Source: CAYHPY01 sp964358485
GTDB lineage: Bacteria > Elusimicrobiota > Elusimicrobia > UBA1565 > UBA9628
Direction of reading: 5' to 3'
Assembly (NCBI GenBank): GCA_964358485.1
Contig: CAYHPY010000143.1
Location: forward strand, 1-7,692
DNA: 7,692 bases
This document shows positions 1 through 6,706 of this stretch, one piece after another. Made by a program: the position numbers and the translations under genes. How positions within the stretch are numbered: position 1 is the first letter of the stretch; every line of letters begins with the position of its first letter. Below the pieces are notes generated by a model. It saw nothing but the letters and a program-made list of their open reading frames with translations. It did no database searches and was not told where the DNA came from.

Positions 1-753
1 CAGGACCGCCGCCAGCAGGACGCTGACCGCGGTGGGCGCCTCGACGTGGGCCAGGGGCAGCCAGGTGTGGAACGGGAAGGCCGGCACCTTGACCGCGAAA
101 CCCAGGTAGAAGGCCAAAAAGACCCACATTTGAAAGCGCGGGTCCCAGCCGGTATGCATGGTGGCCAGCACCTGCATGTCGAAGGTGTGGGGGGTGGGGC
201 CCTGGAAGTACATGGCCAGTATTCCCAGGAGCATGAACACCGAGCCGGTCAGAGTGTACAGGAAGAATTTGATGGCGGCGTATTCCTTCGAGGGGCCGCC
301 CCAGATTCCGATGAGGAAGTACATCGGGACCAAGGTAAGCTCCCAGAAGATGTAGAAGAGGAAGAAATCGAGGGATTCGAAGACGCCGAGCATGCCCACC
401 TCGAGCACGAGGAACCAGAAGGCGTACTCCTTGAACCGCTCCTTGATTCCCAGCGAGCCGATCACCGCGATCAGGCACATGAAGGTGGTCAACAGGACCA
501 GGGGATAAGAGAGGCCGTCGACGCCCATGGCGTATTGGACTCCAAGGGAAGGGATCCAGGAGTAACGCTCCACGAACTGCATGTCGGACAGGGACCGGTC
601 GAACATGGCCAGCAGGCAGAGGGACATGGCGAAGGAAGTTCCGGCCGCGGCCAGGGCGACCATTTTGATCTTCTCGACGTCTTCCTTTCGCAGGCAGAGG
701 ATGACGAGGGCTCCGATCAAAGGGATGAAGGTGATCCAGCTGAGCATGTTCAT
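1..753 (-). CDS. nuoM: NADH-quinone oxidoreductase subunit M (NuoM), 3' end missing
   Basis: This is an antiporter-like, proton-pumping membrane subunit of complex I. The minus strand reads open from an ATG at 753 to the window edge, giving 251 N-terminal residues of a family that is usually about 490-550 long. Residues about 132-151 hold the helix-5 signature FWELTLVPMYFLIGIW with the conserved Glu138. Residues 218-241 hold GFAVKVPAFPFHTWLP with the conserved Lys222, followed by AHVEAPTAVSVLLA. These match the Glu and Lys essential for proton transfer in the family. GGGAGA at 760-765 lies 6 bases before the ATG, and a second ATG at 747 is possible. An ATG at 774-776 that overlaps the nuoL stop gives only eight codons. 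The gene follows nuoL after 22 bases. The C-terminal helices lie outside the window. Confidence 0.95.
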   Translation of the reverse strand, partial: MNMLSWITFIPLIGALVILCLRKEDVEKIKMVALAAAGTSFAMSLCLLAMFDRSLSDMQFVERYSWIPSLGVQYAMGVDGLSYPLVLLTTFMCLIAVIGSLGIKERFKEYAFWFLVLEVGMLGVFESLDFFLFYIFWELTLVPMYFLIGIWGGPSKEYAAIKFFLYTLTGSVFMLLGILAMYFQGPTPHTFDMQVLATMHTGWDPRFQMWVFLAFYLGFAVKVPAFPFHTWLPLAHVEAPTAVSVLLAAVL

Positions 754-759
754 TTCCGG

Positions 760-765
760 TCTCCC
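760..765 (-). promoter_or_regulatory. Ribosome binding site of nuoM
   Basis: The minus strand reads GGGAGA six bases upstream of the ATG at 753. It selects this start over the ATG overlapping the nuoL stop (774-776), which runs into a stop after eight codons. The site lies in the 22-base nuoL-nuoM spacer (754-775), the only true non-coding gap between genes in the window. Confidence 0.6.
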
Positions 766-775
766 GAGAGTTTCA

Positions 776-2755
776 TCAGCGCCCCAGGGCCAGCGATGCG
801 AATAGGCTGACGGTGATGGCGATGTACATCAAATATTCCTGGACCTGCCCCCGCGTCACCAGGGAGCGCAGGGCGCCGCCGAGATCGAGGGTCAAATCCC
901 CGAACCCGTCCACGGAGCGGTCGATGAAAAGAGCGTCGAACAGGTGGCTGATCTCCGCGGCGATCCGGGTCAAAAGGCCCCAGCCGTCGACGAAAATCGC
1001 GTCCACGATTTCCTTGTCCACCCAGAAGCAGGCCGAGGCCACCTTGTCGCAGACGGCCACCAGCCAGAGAAAGACCGCGTCAAATCCGTAGCGGTTTTCC
1101 AGGGCGGCGAAGACCCAGGAGCAACGGGCCTTGACGGCGTCGGCGACCGAGAACGCCGGCCCCTTGTAGAGCCAGACCGCCAGGCCCATGGAGAGGCCGG
1201 CCATCAGGGTCATGCCGCGGGCCAAAAGCTTCGGGTCGGCGTGGTTGCCGTCCGAGTAGAGCAGTCCCCCCTCGGGGAGCTTGTAATGGACCAGATGCTG
1301 GAAGAAGTGCCCGTGTTCCAAGAGGGCCCCGGAGACCAGGGAGAGGGCTCCCAGGATGAACAACGGGACGAGCATCGGGGCCGTCGATTCATGCGCCCGG
1401 CGGTGGCGTTCGGAATCCCGGGCGTCTCCGATGAAGGTGAGCATCATCAGGCGGGTCATGTAGAAGGCCGTCAAGGAGGCCGCGAACACCAACAAGGCGA
1501 ACATCGGCTTGGAATGCTCGAACACCACCTCGAGAATGAGGTCCTTGGAGTAATAGCCCGAGGTTCCCGGGATGCCGGAGATGGCCAAGGTGGCCGTCAG
1601 CATGGTCCAGAAGGTCCACGGCATCTGGCGGCTGAGTCCCCCCATCTGGCGCATGTCGTTGGTATGCACCGCGTGGATGACCGAACCCGCGCCCAGGAAG
1701 AGCAGGGCCTTGAAGAAGGCGTGGGTGGTGAGATGGAAGAGGCCGGCGGTGTAGCCTCCGACGCCCAGGGCGCAGAGCATGAAGCCCAATTGGCTGACGG
1801 TGGAGAACGCCAGCACGCGCTTGATGTCGTAGGCGACCAGGGCCATGGTCGCGGCCAGGACCGCGGTGATCAAGCCGATCCAGGCCACGGCCTCCATGGC
1901 CATGGGGGCGGCCACGAAAACGCAGTAGCAGCGGGCGACCAGGTAGATGCCCGCCGCGACCATGGTGGCGGCGTGGATGAGGGCGGAAACCGGGGTCGGT
2001 CCCTCCATGGCGTCGGGCAGCCAGATGAAGAGCGGCCACTGGGCGGATTTTCCGGCGGCGCCGGCCAGCAGGCCCAGGCCGATCCAGGTGGCGGTCGTCG
2101 CCGGCATATAGCCTCGGGCGACGAAGTCCTCGAGGCGCGTGATCTGGAAGCTTCCGACGGTGGCAAAGATCAGCAGCAGGGCGATGTAAAAGCCGCTGTC
2201 GCCGAGCTTGGTGGTCATGAAGGCTTTTTTACAGGCGTAGGCGGGACCTGGTTTCTCGAACCAGAAGCCGATCAGGAGATACGAGGAGACGCCCACCAGT
2301 TCCCAGCAGGCGAAGGTGATCAGGAGGTTGGAACTGACGATCAGCCCCAGCATGGAGGCCGTGAAGAAGGAGAGGTAGGCGTAATAGCGCTTGAAGCGGG
2401 AGTCGTCGTGCATGTAGGCCGTGGAGTAGACCTGGACCAGGAGGCTGACCAAGGTCACGACCACCAGCATGATGGCGGCGGGGCCGTCGATGTGCACCCC
2501 CGCGAGCATGTCCAGGGAGAAGGATTTTCCGCCCATGTCGGCGGCGAAGGAGAACCAGGTCCAATCCTTGGTGTAGGGGTGGCCGCCCAGGTGATGCAGG
2601 CCGTAGAGGGCCCCGATCGACTGGAGCAGGCACCAGGCCATGGCGGCGATGCCCACGAAAGGCATCTTGGAATGGGGGCCTTCCTTGCCCCCGAAGAGGA
2701 TGACCAGCGAGGCGGCCAGGGGAATCAGCGGGATCAGGTAGACGTGCTCTAGCAT
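776..2755 (-). CDS. nuoL: NADH-quinone oxidoreductase subunit L (NuoL)
   Basis: This is the distal proton-pumping membrane subunit of complex I, 659 residues and therefore complete compared with the family (about 610-670). The protein is hydrophobic along most of its length. Residues 149-165 (ACWELVGVSSYLLIGFW) carry the conserved helix-5 Glu152. Residues 235-270 (GKSAQWPLFIWLPDAMEGPT, then HAATMVAAGIY) carry Lys236 and His261. Residues 341-350 (HLTTHAFFKA) carry His345 and Lys349 of the family's proton path. The C-terminal part continues past residue 480 into the region that forms the lateral helix and final anchor helix in known NuoL structures, ending with a last hydrophobic segment at about 636-657. 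The ATG overlaps the nuoK stop by one base (TAATG), with GAGGGG just upstream. No damage is visible. Confidence 0.98.
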   Translation of the reverse strand: MLEHVYLIPLIPLAASLVILFGGKEGPHSKMPFVGIAAMAWCLLQSIGALYGLHHLGGHPYTKDWTWFSFAADMGGKSFSLDMLAGVHIDGPAAIMLVVVTLVSLLVQVYSTAYMHDDSRFKRYYAYLSFFTASMLGLIVSSNLLITFACWELVGVSSYLLIGFWFEKPGPAYACKKAFMTTKLGDSGFYIALLLIFATVGSFQITRLEDFVARGYMPATTATWIGLGLLAGAAGKSAQWPLFIWLPDAMEGPTPVSALIHAATMVAAGIYLVARCYCVFVAAPMAMEAVAWIGLITAVLAATMALVAYDIKRVLAFSTVSQLGFMLCALGVGGYTAGLFHLTTHAFFKALLFLGAGSVIHAVHTNDMRQMGGLSRQMPWTFWTMLTATLAISGIPGTSGYYSKDLILEVVFEHSKPMFALLVFAASLTAFYMTRLMMLTFIGDARDSERHRRAHESTAPMLVPLFILGALSLVSGALLEHGHFFQHLVHYKLPEGGLLYSDGNHADPKLLARGMTLMAGLSMGLAVWLYKGPAFSVADAVKARCSWVFAALENRYGFDAVFLWLVAVCDKVASACFWVDKEIVDAIFVDGWGLLTRIAAEISHLFDALFIDRSVDGFGDLTLDLGGALRSLVTRGQVQEYLMYIAITVSLFASLALGR

Positions 2756-3060
2756 TAGCCCCTCAGGAGATTGAAATCCTCGACGTAGACGCTGTCCTTG
2801 TTGCGGAAGATCGCCAGGACCAGGGCCAGGCCGACCACGACCTCGGCCGCGGCCACGGTGATGGTGAAGAGGGCGACGGCCTGGCCCATGACTCCCTCGG
2901 GGTGCAGGAAGCGGTTGAAGGCGGCCAGATTGAGGTTGGCCGCGTTGAACATCAGTTCCACCGACATCAGGATCCCGACGATGTTGCGGCGGGTCAGGGC
3001 CCCGAAGATGCCGATCACGAACAAGAGGGCGCTCACGCCCAGATAATGGGCCAGGGTCAC
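2755..3060 (-). CDS. nuoK: NADH-quinone oxidoreductase subunit K (NuoK)
   Basis: This small three-helix membrane subunit of complex I is related to MrpC of Na+/H+ antiporters. I read 101 residues, the normal family length. The GTG start at 3058-3060 overlaps the nuoJ stop as GTGA, and GGGGAGG at 3068-3074 lies 7 bases upstream. The open frame extends further upstream, but only as an out-of-frame shadow of nuoJ. The two conserved membrane glutamates are Glu35 (ILMSVELMFNAANL) and Glu73 (AAAEVVVGLALVLAIFRN), equivalent to Glu36 and Glu72 of E. coli NuoK, which take part in proton translocation. The protein ends in DSVYVEDFNLLRG, which is typical of the family. It lies between nuoJ and nuoL as in nearly all nuo operons. 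Confidence 0.97.
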   Translation of the reverse strand: MTLAHYLGVSALLFVIGIFGALTRRNIVGILMSVELMFNAANLNLAAFNRFLHPEGVMGQAVALFTITVAAAEVVVGLALVLAIFRNKDSVYVEDFNLLRG

Positions 3061-3554
3061 GCTTTGTCCTCCCCTTTCAGCGAGAAAAAGACCGCGCCCA
3101 ACAGCGAGGCCATCAGCACCAGCGAGATCAGTTCGAAGGGCACGCCGTAGTCTCCCATGAGCAGGCGGCCGAGGGCGCGGGTGGTCGGGACGGCTTCTCC
3201 CGGGGCCCGAACTCCCAGGTAGTTTCGCACGACCCGGGACAGGCCGGTCAGGGTGATGGCGCCGATGAGGATGCCGGCCATCCATTGGCTGTTGACCTGC
3301 CGAAGATGGAGGTCCGAGGCCCGGCCCAGAAGCATGACGGCGAACATGATCAAAACCGCGATGCCGCCGACGTAGACCAGAATTTGGGCGCCGAACAGGA
3401 AGTCCTGGCCGAGGGAGGCGAAGAGCCCCGCCACCCCCGCCAGGGCCAAGCCCAAAAACAGGGCGCAGTGGACGGTGTTGCGGGCGGTGACTACCAGAAG
3501 GGCCGAAATCACGACGACCGCGGCCAGGGACCAGAAGACGACGCACTCGATCAT
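3057..3554 (-). CDS. nuoJ: NADH-quinone oxidoreductase subunit J (NuoJ)
   Basis: This membrane subunit lies between NuoH and the antiporter-like subunits. It has 165 residues with five hydrophobic segments at about 3-22, 28-47, 53-76, 89-110 and 138-158. The third contains QILVYVGGIAVLIMFAVMLL (residues 57-76), the conserved NuoJ helix-3 segment; in complex I structures this helix carries a pi-bulge and is linked to coupling quinone reduction to pumping. The ATG at 3552-3554 overlaps the nuoI stop as ATGA, and GGAGG lies 7 bases upstream. The open frame runs on upstream of this ATG, but there it is a shadow of nuoI. The stop overlaps the nuoK GTG start. Sequence conservation in NuoJ is low, so identification rests on the helix-3 motif, length and position. 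Confidence 0.96.
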   Translation of the reverse strand: MIECVVFWSLAAVVVISALLVVTARNTVHCALFLGLALAGVAGLFASLGQDFLFGAQILVYVGGIAVLIMFAVMLLGRASDLHLRQVNSQWMAGILIGAITLTGLSRVVRNYLGVRAPGEAVPTTRALGRLLMGDYGVPFELISLVLMASLLGAVFFSLKGEDKA

Positions 3555-4180
3555 TTGGGGGCCTCCGGCTTGGGCGCGGGAGCGGCGGCCGCCGCCGCCG
3601 CTTTGGCCGCCGCCGCCGCGGCGGCTTTGTCGGCCAGCATCTTGTCGGTGACCAGGTTCAGGCCCTTGTCGTGCCGGGGCTGGACCTCGTGAATGGAAAT
3701 CTGCCCGGTGGGATCGCGGAACTCCTTGGCCAGGCGGTCGAAAAATTTCCCGATGTAGCCGAACCCGGCCTTCCAGCAGCGGACCATCTCGTCGCGGGTG
3801 TAGAACACCAATTCGTAGTCCAGGGAGTGCCAGACGCTCTTGGGCTCGGTAGGGCAGGACTCCTCGCAGAGGCGGCAGAAATTGCATTTGCCGAAATCGA
3901 TCGAGTACCAATCCACCTTGGCGACCTTCTTCTTGGTTTCGGGGTTGGTCGCGTTCTCCAGGGCGATGCAGTTGGAGGGGCAGGCTTTCACGCATTTGTT
4001 GCAGGCGATGCAGTACTCGGGGTCAAACAACAGCGCCCCCCGGAATCGTTCGTAGGGGACCAGCTTCTGGGTCGGATACTGCACCACGCAGGACGGCTTC
4101 CACATGGTCTTGAAGGTGATCGCCATGCCCTGGGCGATGGCCCAGGCGCCCTGGAAAATTCCGCCGGAGGTCTGGCTCAT
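3551..4180 (-). CDS. nuoI: NADH-quinone oxidoreductase subunit I (NuoI), 2x[4Fe-4S] ferredoxin subunit
   Basis: This peripheral-arm subunit carries clusters N6a and N6b, which relay electrons toward NuoB. It has 209 residues. The two motifs are CIACNKCVKACP (Cys57, 60, 63, 67) and CNFCRLCEESCP (Cys99, 102, 105, 109), so all eight ligands are present. The second motif is preceded by YSIDFGK, which reminds me of the cyanobacterial/chloroplast NdhI form (recalled, not aligned). The ATG at 4178-4180 overlaps the nuoH stop as ATGA, with GGGAG about 10 bases upstream. Residues from about 185 form an unusual low-complexity tail of Ala, Pro and Lys that most NuoI proteins lack. Because of the gap in nuoH, an automatic frame scan joins nuoI to the first half of nuoH; that join is false. 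The gene lies between nuoH and nuoJ as usual. Confidence 0.97.
   Translation of the reverse strand: MSQTSGGIFQGAWAIAQGMAITFKTMWKPSCVVQYPTQKLVPYERFRGALLFDPEYCIACNKCVKACPSNCIALENATNPETKKKVAKVDWYSIDFGKCNFCRLCEESCPTEPKSVWHSLDYELVFYTRDEMVRCWKAGFGYIGKFFDRLAKEFRDPTGQISIHEVQPRHDKGLNLVTDKMLADKAAAAAAAKAAAAAAAPAPKPEAPK
3581..3625 (-). repeat. GCC/GGC triplet-rich tract encoding the poly-Ala tail of NuoI
   Basis: Residues 186-200 of NuoI are Ala7-Lys-Ala7, encoded almost only by GCC, GCG and GCA-type codons, followed by PAPKPEAPK to the stop. The DNA on the plus strand is a run of gccgccgcc and ggcggc units interrupted by the lysine codon (ttt). The tract could vary in length by replication slippage in steps of three without breaking the frame. 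Confidence 0.8.
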
Positions 4181-5404
4181 GGCTTGGGCGCTCCCGGCCC
4201 CATGAACGCGAGGAAGGCCCCCGCCAGGGCGATGTTGGCGAAACACCAGGGCAGCAGGCGTTTCCAGTTGAAATCCATCAGCTGGTCGGCCCGCATTCGG
4301 GGAAAGGTCCAACGGATCCAGAGAAAGACGAACATCATGGCCATGGCCTTGGCCAGCATCCAGATCCAGCTCGGAACGATGGAAAGAAACGGGAGCGGGG
4401 CGGCGCCTCCGCCCAGGAAGAAGACCGCCAGCAGATAGCAGGAGAGCAGGACGTAGGCGTATTCGGCCAAAAAGAATATGGACCACTTCATGCCCGAGTA
4501 TTCGGTGTGAAAGCCCGAGACCAACTCGGACTCGGCTTCCGGGATGTCGAAGGGAGTGCGGTTGGTTTCCGCCACCGAGGCGATGAGAAAGATCAGGAAG
4601 GCCAGCGGCCCGACCGGGAAGTAGAAGATGTACCATTTGGGCAGGAAATTCGCCCAGTAGCCGCTTTGCCCGGCCGCGATNNNNNNNNNNGGCCGCGATG
4701 GTGCCCAGGTGCAGGGAGCCGGCGAACATGATCACCGGCACCACGGAGAAGGCGCGGGGGAGCTCGTAGCTCACGACCTGGGCGGCGGCGCGCAGGCCGC
4801 CGAGCAGGGAATACTTGTTGCCGGAGGCCCAGCCCGCCATGACCACGCCGATGACCGAGATGCCGGCGACCGCGAAGATGTAGAGGACGCCGGTGTCGAT
4901 GTCCGCGGCGGCCAATCCGTCGCCGAAAAGAATCGGGGCGAAGGAGATGATCGCCGGAGCCACGACGATGGCCGGCGAGAGGGTGTGCACCCACTGATCG
5001 GCCGCGGCGGGCGTCACGTCTTCCTTGAACATGAGCTTGATGCCGTCGAAAATGGTCTGCGCCCAACCGTGAAAGCCGCCGGCGTACATGGGCCCCAGCC
5101 GGGACTGCATGTGGGCCGAGATCTTGCGCTCCCACCAGATGGCCCAGAGGCCGTTGAGCAGGACGATGTGCAGGACGATCAAAACCTTGATGGCGAGCCA
5201 GACCCCGTCGACCACGAGCGGAGGCACGCCGCGGGCCGCGGCCTGGGCGCCCATCAAGCCGAAGAGGAGCCCCCCCCATTTCGACAATTCTCCAACCAAG
5301 ACGCTCCCGGCGAATATGGCGCCGAGAATTCCGGCGAGCAGGGCCGCGGCCTTGACGTAGCCCGGGTCGCCCCACGGATTGGGCCAACGGTCGGTGGGCG
5401 ACAT
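4177..5404 (-). CDS. nuoH: NADH-quinone oxidoreductase subunit H (NuoH), interrupted by a false assembly gap
   Basis: This membrane subunit joins the two arms of complex I and forms the quinone chamber. The first 238 codons (5404-4691) and the rest (4680-4177) are in different frames only because of ten Ns plus a 9-base duplicate. Removing 19 bases merges them into a 402-residue protein. WERK (residues 91-94) follows the usual first helix (about 63-87), and the loop ETNRTPFDIPEAESELVSG begins at residue 273 and continues into FHTEYSGMKW, a NuoH signature. An extra hydrophobic segment at about 17-38 precedes the usual first helix. The 100-130 region has RLGPMYAGGFHGW in place of the common RxGPNRVGP. 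The ATG at 5402-5404 has no good ribosome binding site. The true start is probably the ATG at 5568-5570, which is out of frame because of a G-run (separate entry). The stop overlaps the nuoI start. Confidence 0.93.
4672..4699. repeat. 9-base direct repeat flanking the N gap (contig overlap)
   Basis: The sequence ggccgcgat occurs at 4672-4680, directly before the Ns, and again at 4691-4699, directly after them. The end of one contig therefore repeats the start of the next. Collapsing the two copies and removing the Ns takes out 19 bases. This brings the two parts of nuoH into one frame, where the join reads HLGTIAAGQSGYWANF without a stop. Confidence 0.9.
4681..4690. other. Assembly gap of ten Ns inside nuoH
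   Basis: Ten unknown bases were placed by a scaffolder, not read. The length looks like a placeholder. The true distance is most likely a negative gap (an overlap of 9 bases), as the flanking repeat and the restored reading frame show. Confidence 0.95.
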
Positions 5405-5570
5405 CCGGGTTCCGATCAGGAGGGCGCCGTTCTTGTTGTTGAAAACGGGTTCGGGGCAGGGAGGGACGTATTTTTTGGGGGGCGGGGCGGCGGGCTTGGG
5501 GGCCGGGCGCGCGTGGGTGTTTTTTGTGGGGGGGGGGGGGGGCCGCCCCCGGGGGGGCCGGGTCCGTCAT
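5405..5570 (-). other. nuoH: Probable N-terminal extension of nuoH, out of frame by one base
   Basis: This stretch separates nuoD from the first in-frame nuoH ATG, whereas most other genes here overlap. An ATG at 5568-5570 overlaps the nuoD stop as ATGA and begins MTDPAPPGAAPPPP. Upstream of the ATG at 5404, the nuoH frame itself reads open through THARPAPKPAAPPPKKYVP, then PCPEPVFNNKNGALLIGTR, and meets no stop before the nuoD TGA. The two frames differ by one base and meet in a run of 15 G (plus strand, 5528-5542). With 14 G they join into 55 extra residues, giving NuoH of about 457. I cannot tell a sequencing error from a true frameshift. If it is true, translation would have to start at 5404 without a good ribosome binding site. 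Confidence 0.7.
5528..5542. repeat. Mononucleotide run of 15 G (C on the coding strand)
   Basis: Fifteen consecutive G on the plus strand lie in the proposed 5' end of nuoH. A further C5-G7 block at 5546-5557 lies next to it. Such runs are often miscounted in sequencing and are also prone to slippage in the cell. The run is exactly where the reading frame has to shift by one. Confidence 0.9.
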
Positions 5571-6706
5571 CGGGCGACCTCTCCCAGAACGATGTCGATG
5601 GAGCCCAGGATCGCGATCACGTCGGAGACCTTGTTGCCGACCAGCATCTCCTGAAGGATGGCGAGGTTGACGAAGGAGGGTGCCCGGACCTGCAGGCGGA
5701 AGGGGCTCACACCCCCGTCGGAAACCAGGTGGATCCCCAAATCGCCGCGGGACGCTTCGACGTGGGCGTAGGCCTCTCCGGCCGGGGGTTTGGGCACGGT
5801 GGCCACGCCCGGGGCGGAGATTTCTCCGGCCGGCAGGGAGGCCAGGGCCTGCTCGATGATCCGGATCGACTGGCGCATCTCCCGGACGCGGCAGAAATAG
5901 CGGTCCCAACAGGAGCCTTCCTCCCCCAGGGGAATTTCGAACTCGAATTGGGCGTAGGCGGAATAAGGGTCGGATTTCCGGACATCGTATTCGACGCCCG
6001 AGCCCCGGAGGTTGGGGCCGGAGAGGCCCCAGGCCACGGCATCCTCCTTGGAAATGACGCCGACGCCCTGGGTGCGGGCCATGAAAATCGGATTGAAGGA
6101 AAGGAGGGTGTCGTACTCGTCCAGGCGGGGCTTGAAATGCTCCAAAAACTCCCGGGTTTTGGCGATCCAGTCCGCGGGCACGTCGGCCATCACGCCGCCC
6201 AGACGGATGTAGTTGTAGGTGAGGCGGGCCCCGCAGAGGGACTCGAATAGGTCCAGGATCATTTCCCGCTCCCGGAAAGCGTAAAGGAACGGGGTGAAGG
6301 CGCCGATGTCGATGCCGTAGGTCCCGAAGAAAAGCAGGTGGCTGGCCAGGCGGTTGAGCTCGCACATCGCCACGCGCAGGTGCTCGGCCCGCGGCGGGAC
6401 TTTCAGTCCCATGATCTTTTCCGCGGCCAGGCAGAAGACGAGATTGTTGGGCATCGCCGAGACGTAGTCCCAGCGGTCGGTCAGGACCACGCAATGGTGA
6501 TATCCCCGGACCTCGGCGAGCTTGGAGGTTCCCCGGTGAAGGTAGCCGATGTCGGGGACGGCCTTGGTGATCAATTCCCCCTCGATGGTCAGCCCCACCC
6601 GGAGCACCCCGTGCGTGGACGGATGCTGGGGGCCGAGGTTGATGAACAGGGAGTCGGACTTGACCGCGGGGCCGTCGCCGAGGCCGACGGGGGCTTTAGA
6701 GGTCAT
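5567..6706 (-). CDS. nuoD: NADH-quinone oxidoreductase subunit D (NuoD), 49 kDa quinone-site subunit
   Basis: This peripheral-arm subunit forms the quinone headgroup site with NuoB and is related to [NiFe]-hydrogenase large subunits. From the ATG at 6706 it has 379 residues, close to the family length. LGPQHPSTHGVLRVG (residues 24-38) carries the two His of the quinone site (His28, His32). DRWDYVSAMPNN (78-88) carries Tyr81, placed 49 residues after His32, as Tyr87 is after His38 in Thermus. The C-terminus (SDGGVSPFRLQVRAPSFVNL, then GEVAR) is typical except for Ala in place of the usual Asp before the final Arg. AAGGA at 6712-6716 lies five bases before the chosen ATG, which overlaps nuoC by 11 bases. 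ATGs at 6727 and 6721 are alternatives. nuoC is separate, not fused. The next gene is nuoH; nuoE, nuoF and nuoG are not here. Confidence 0.97.
   Translation of the reverse strand: MTSKAPVGLGDGPAVKSDSLFINLGPQHPSTHGVLRVGLTIEGELITKAVPDIGYLHRGTSKLAEVRGYHHCVVLTDRWDYVSAMPNNLVFCLAAEKIMGLKVPPRAEHLRVAMCELNRLASHLLFFGTYGIDIGAFTPFLYAFREREMILDLFESLCGARLTYNYIRLGGVMADVPADWIAKTREFLEHFKPRLDEYDTLLSFNPIFMARTQGVGVISKEDAVAWGLSGPNLRGSGVEYDVRKSDPYSAYAQFEFEIPLGEEGSCWDRYFCRVREMRQSIRIIEQALASLPAGEISAPGVATVPKPPAGEAYAHVEASRGDLGIHLVSDGGVSPFRLQVRAPSFVNLAILQEMLVGNKVSDVIAILGSIDIVLGEVAR
5578..5585 (-). promoter_or_regulatory. Ribosome binding site for the proposed nuoH start at 5570
   Basis: The minus strand reads GGGAGAGG, seven bases before the ATG at 5568-5570, within the last codons of nuoD. 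The ATG at 5404 has only weak purine stretches upstream. This site is a main reason to prefer the upstream start for nuoH. Confidence 0.65.

Noticed and set aside
750..776. ATG overlapping the nuoL stop (774-776) as a nuoM start or a small gene
   Set aside because: It yields only eight codons before a stop and is out of frame with nuoM, which starts at 753 behind GGGAGA.
46..810. Plus-strand open frame (254 codons) opposite nuoM
   Set aside because: The minus strand here encodes NuoM without interruption for 251 residues, with the conserved Glu and Lys; the plus frame has no recognisable features.
944..2752. Long plus-strand open frame (602 codons) opposite nuoL
   Set aside because: It is exactly antisense to a fully conserved nuoL. 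Its protein is rich in Gly, His, Glu, Asp and Gln, as expected from reading high-GC membrane-protein codons backward, and it has no recognisable motif.
3061..3546. Upstream part of the frame containing nuoK (263 codons in all)
   Set aside because: Upstream of the GTG at 3060 the translation is Arg/Gly/Pro-rich and overlaps nuoJ fully. NuoK of normal length begins at 3060 next to a strong ribosome binding site.
5543..5566. GC-only inverted sequence (C5-G7 block) as a terminator or attenuator between nuoD and nuoH
   Set aside because: It has no loop of normal size and no U-run following on the transcribed strand, and the region is better explained as coding for the NuoH N-terminus.
4709..6250. 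Long plus-strand open frame (513 codons) opposite nuoH and nuoD
   Set aside because: It runs across two well-supported minus-strand genes and has the composition of an antisense shadow, with no recognisable domain.
4593..6494. Minus-strand open frame (633 codons) across nuoD and nuoH
   Set aside because: It is an Arg/Pro-rich alternate frame of real genes and contains Ns. Only its short piece starting at 5570 is of interest, as the likely 5' end of nuoH.
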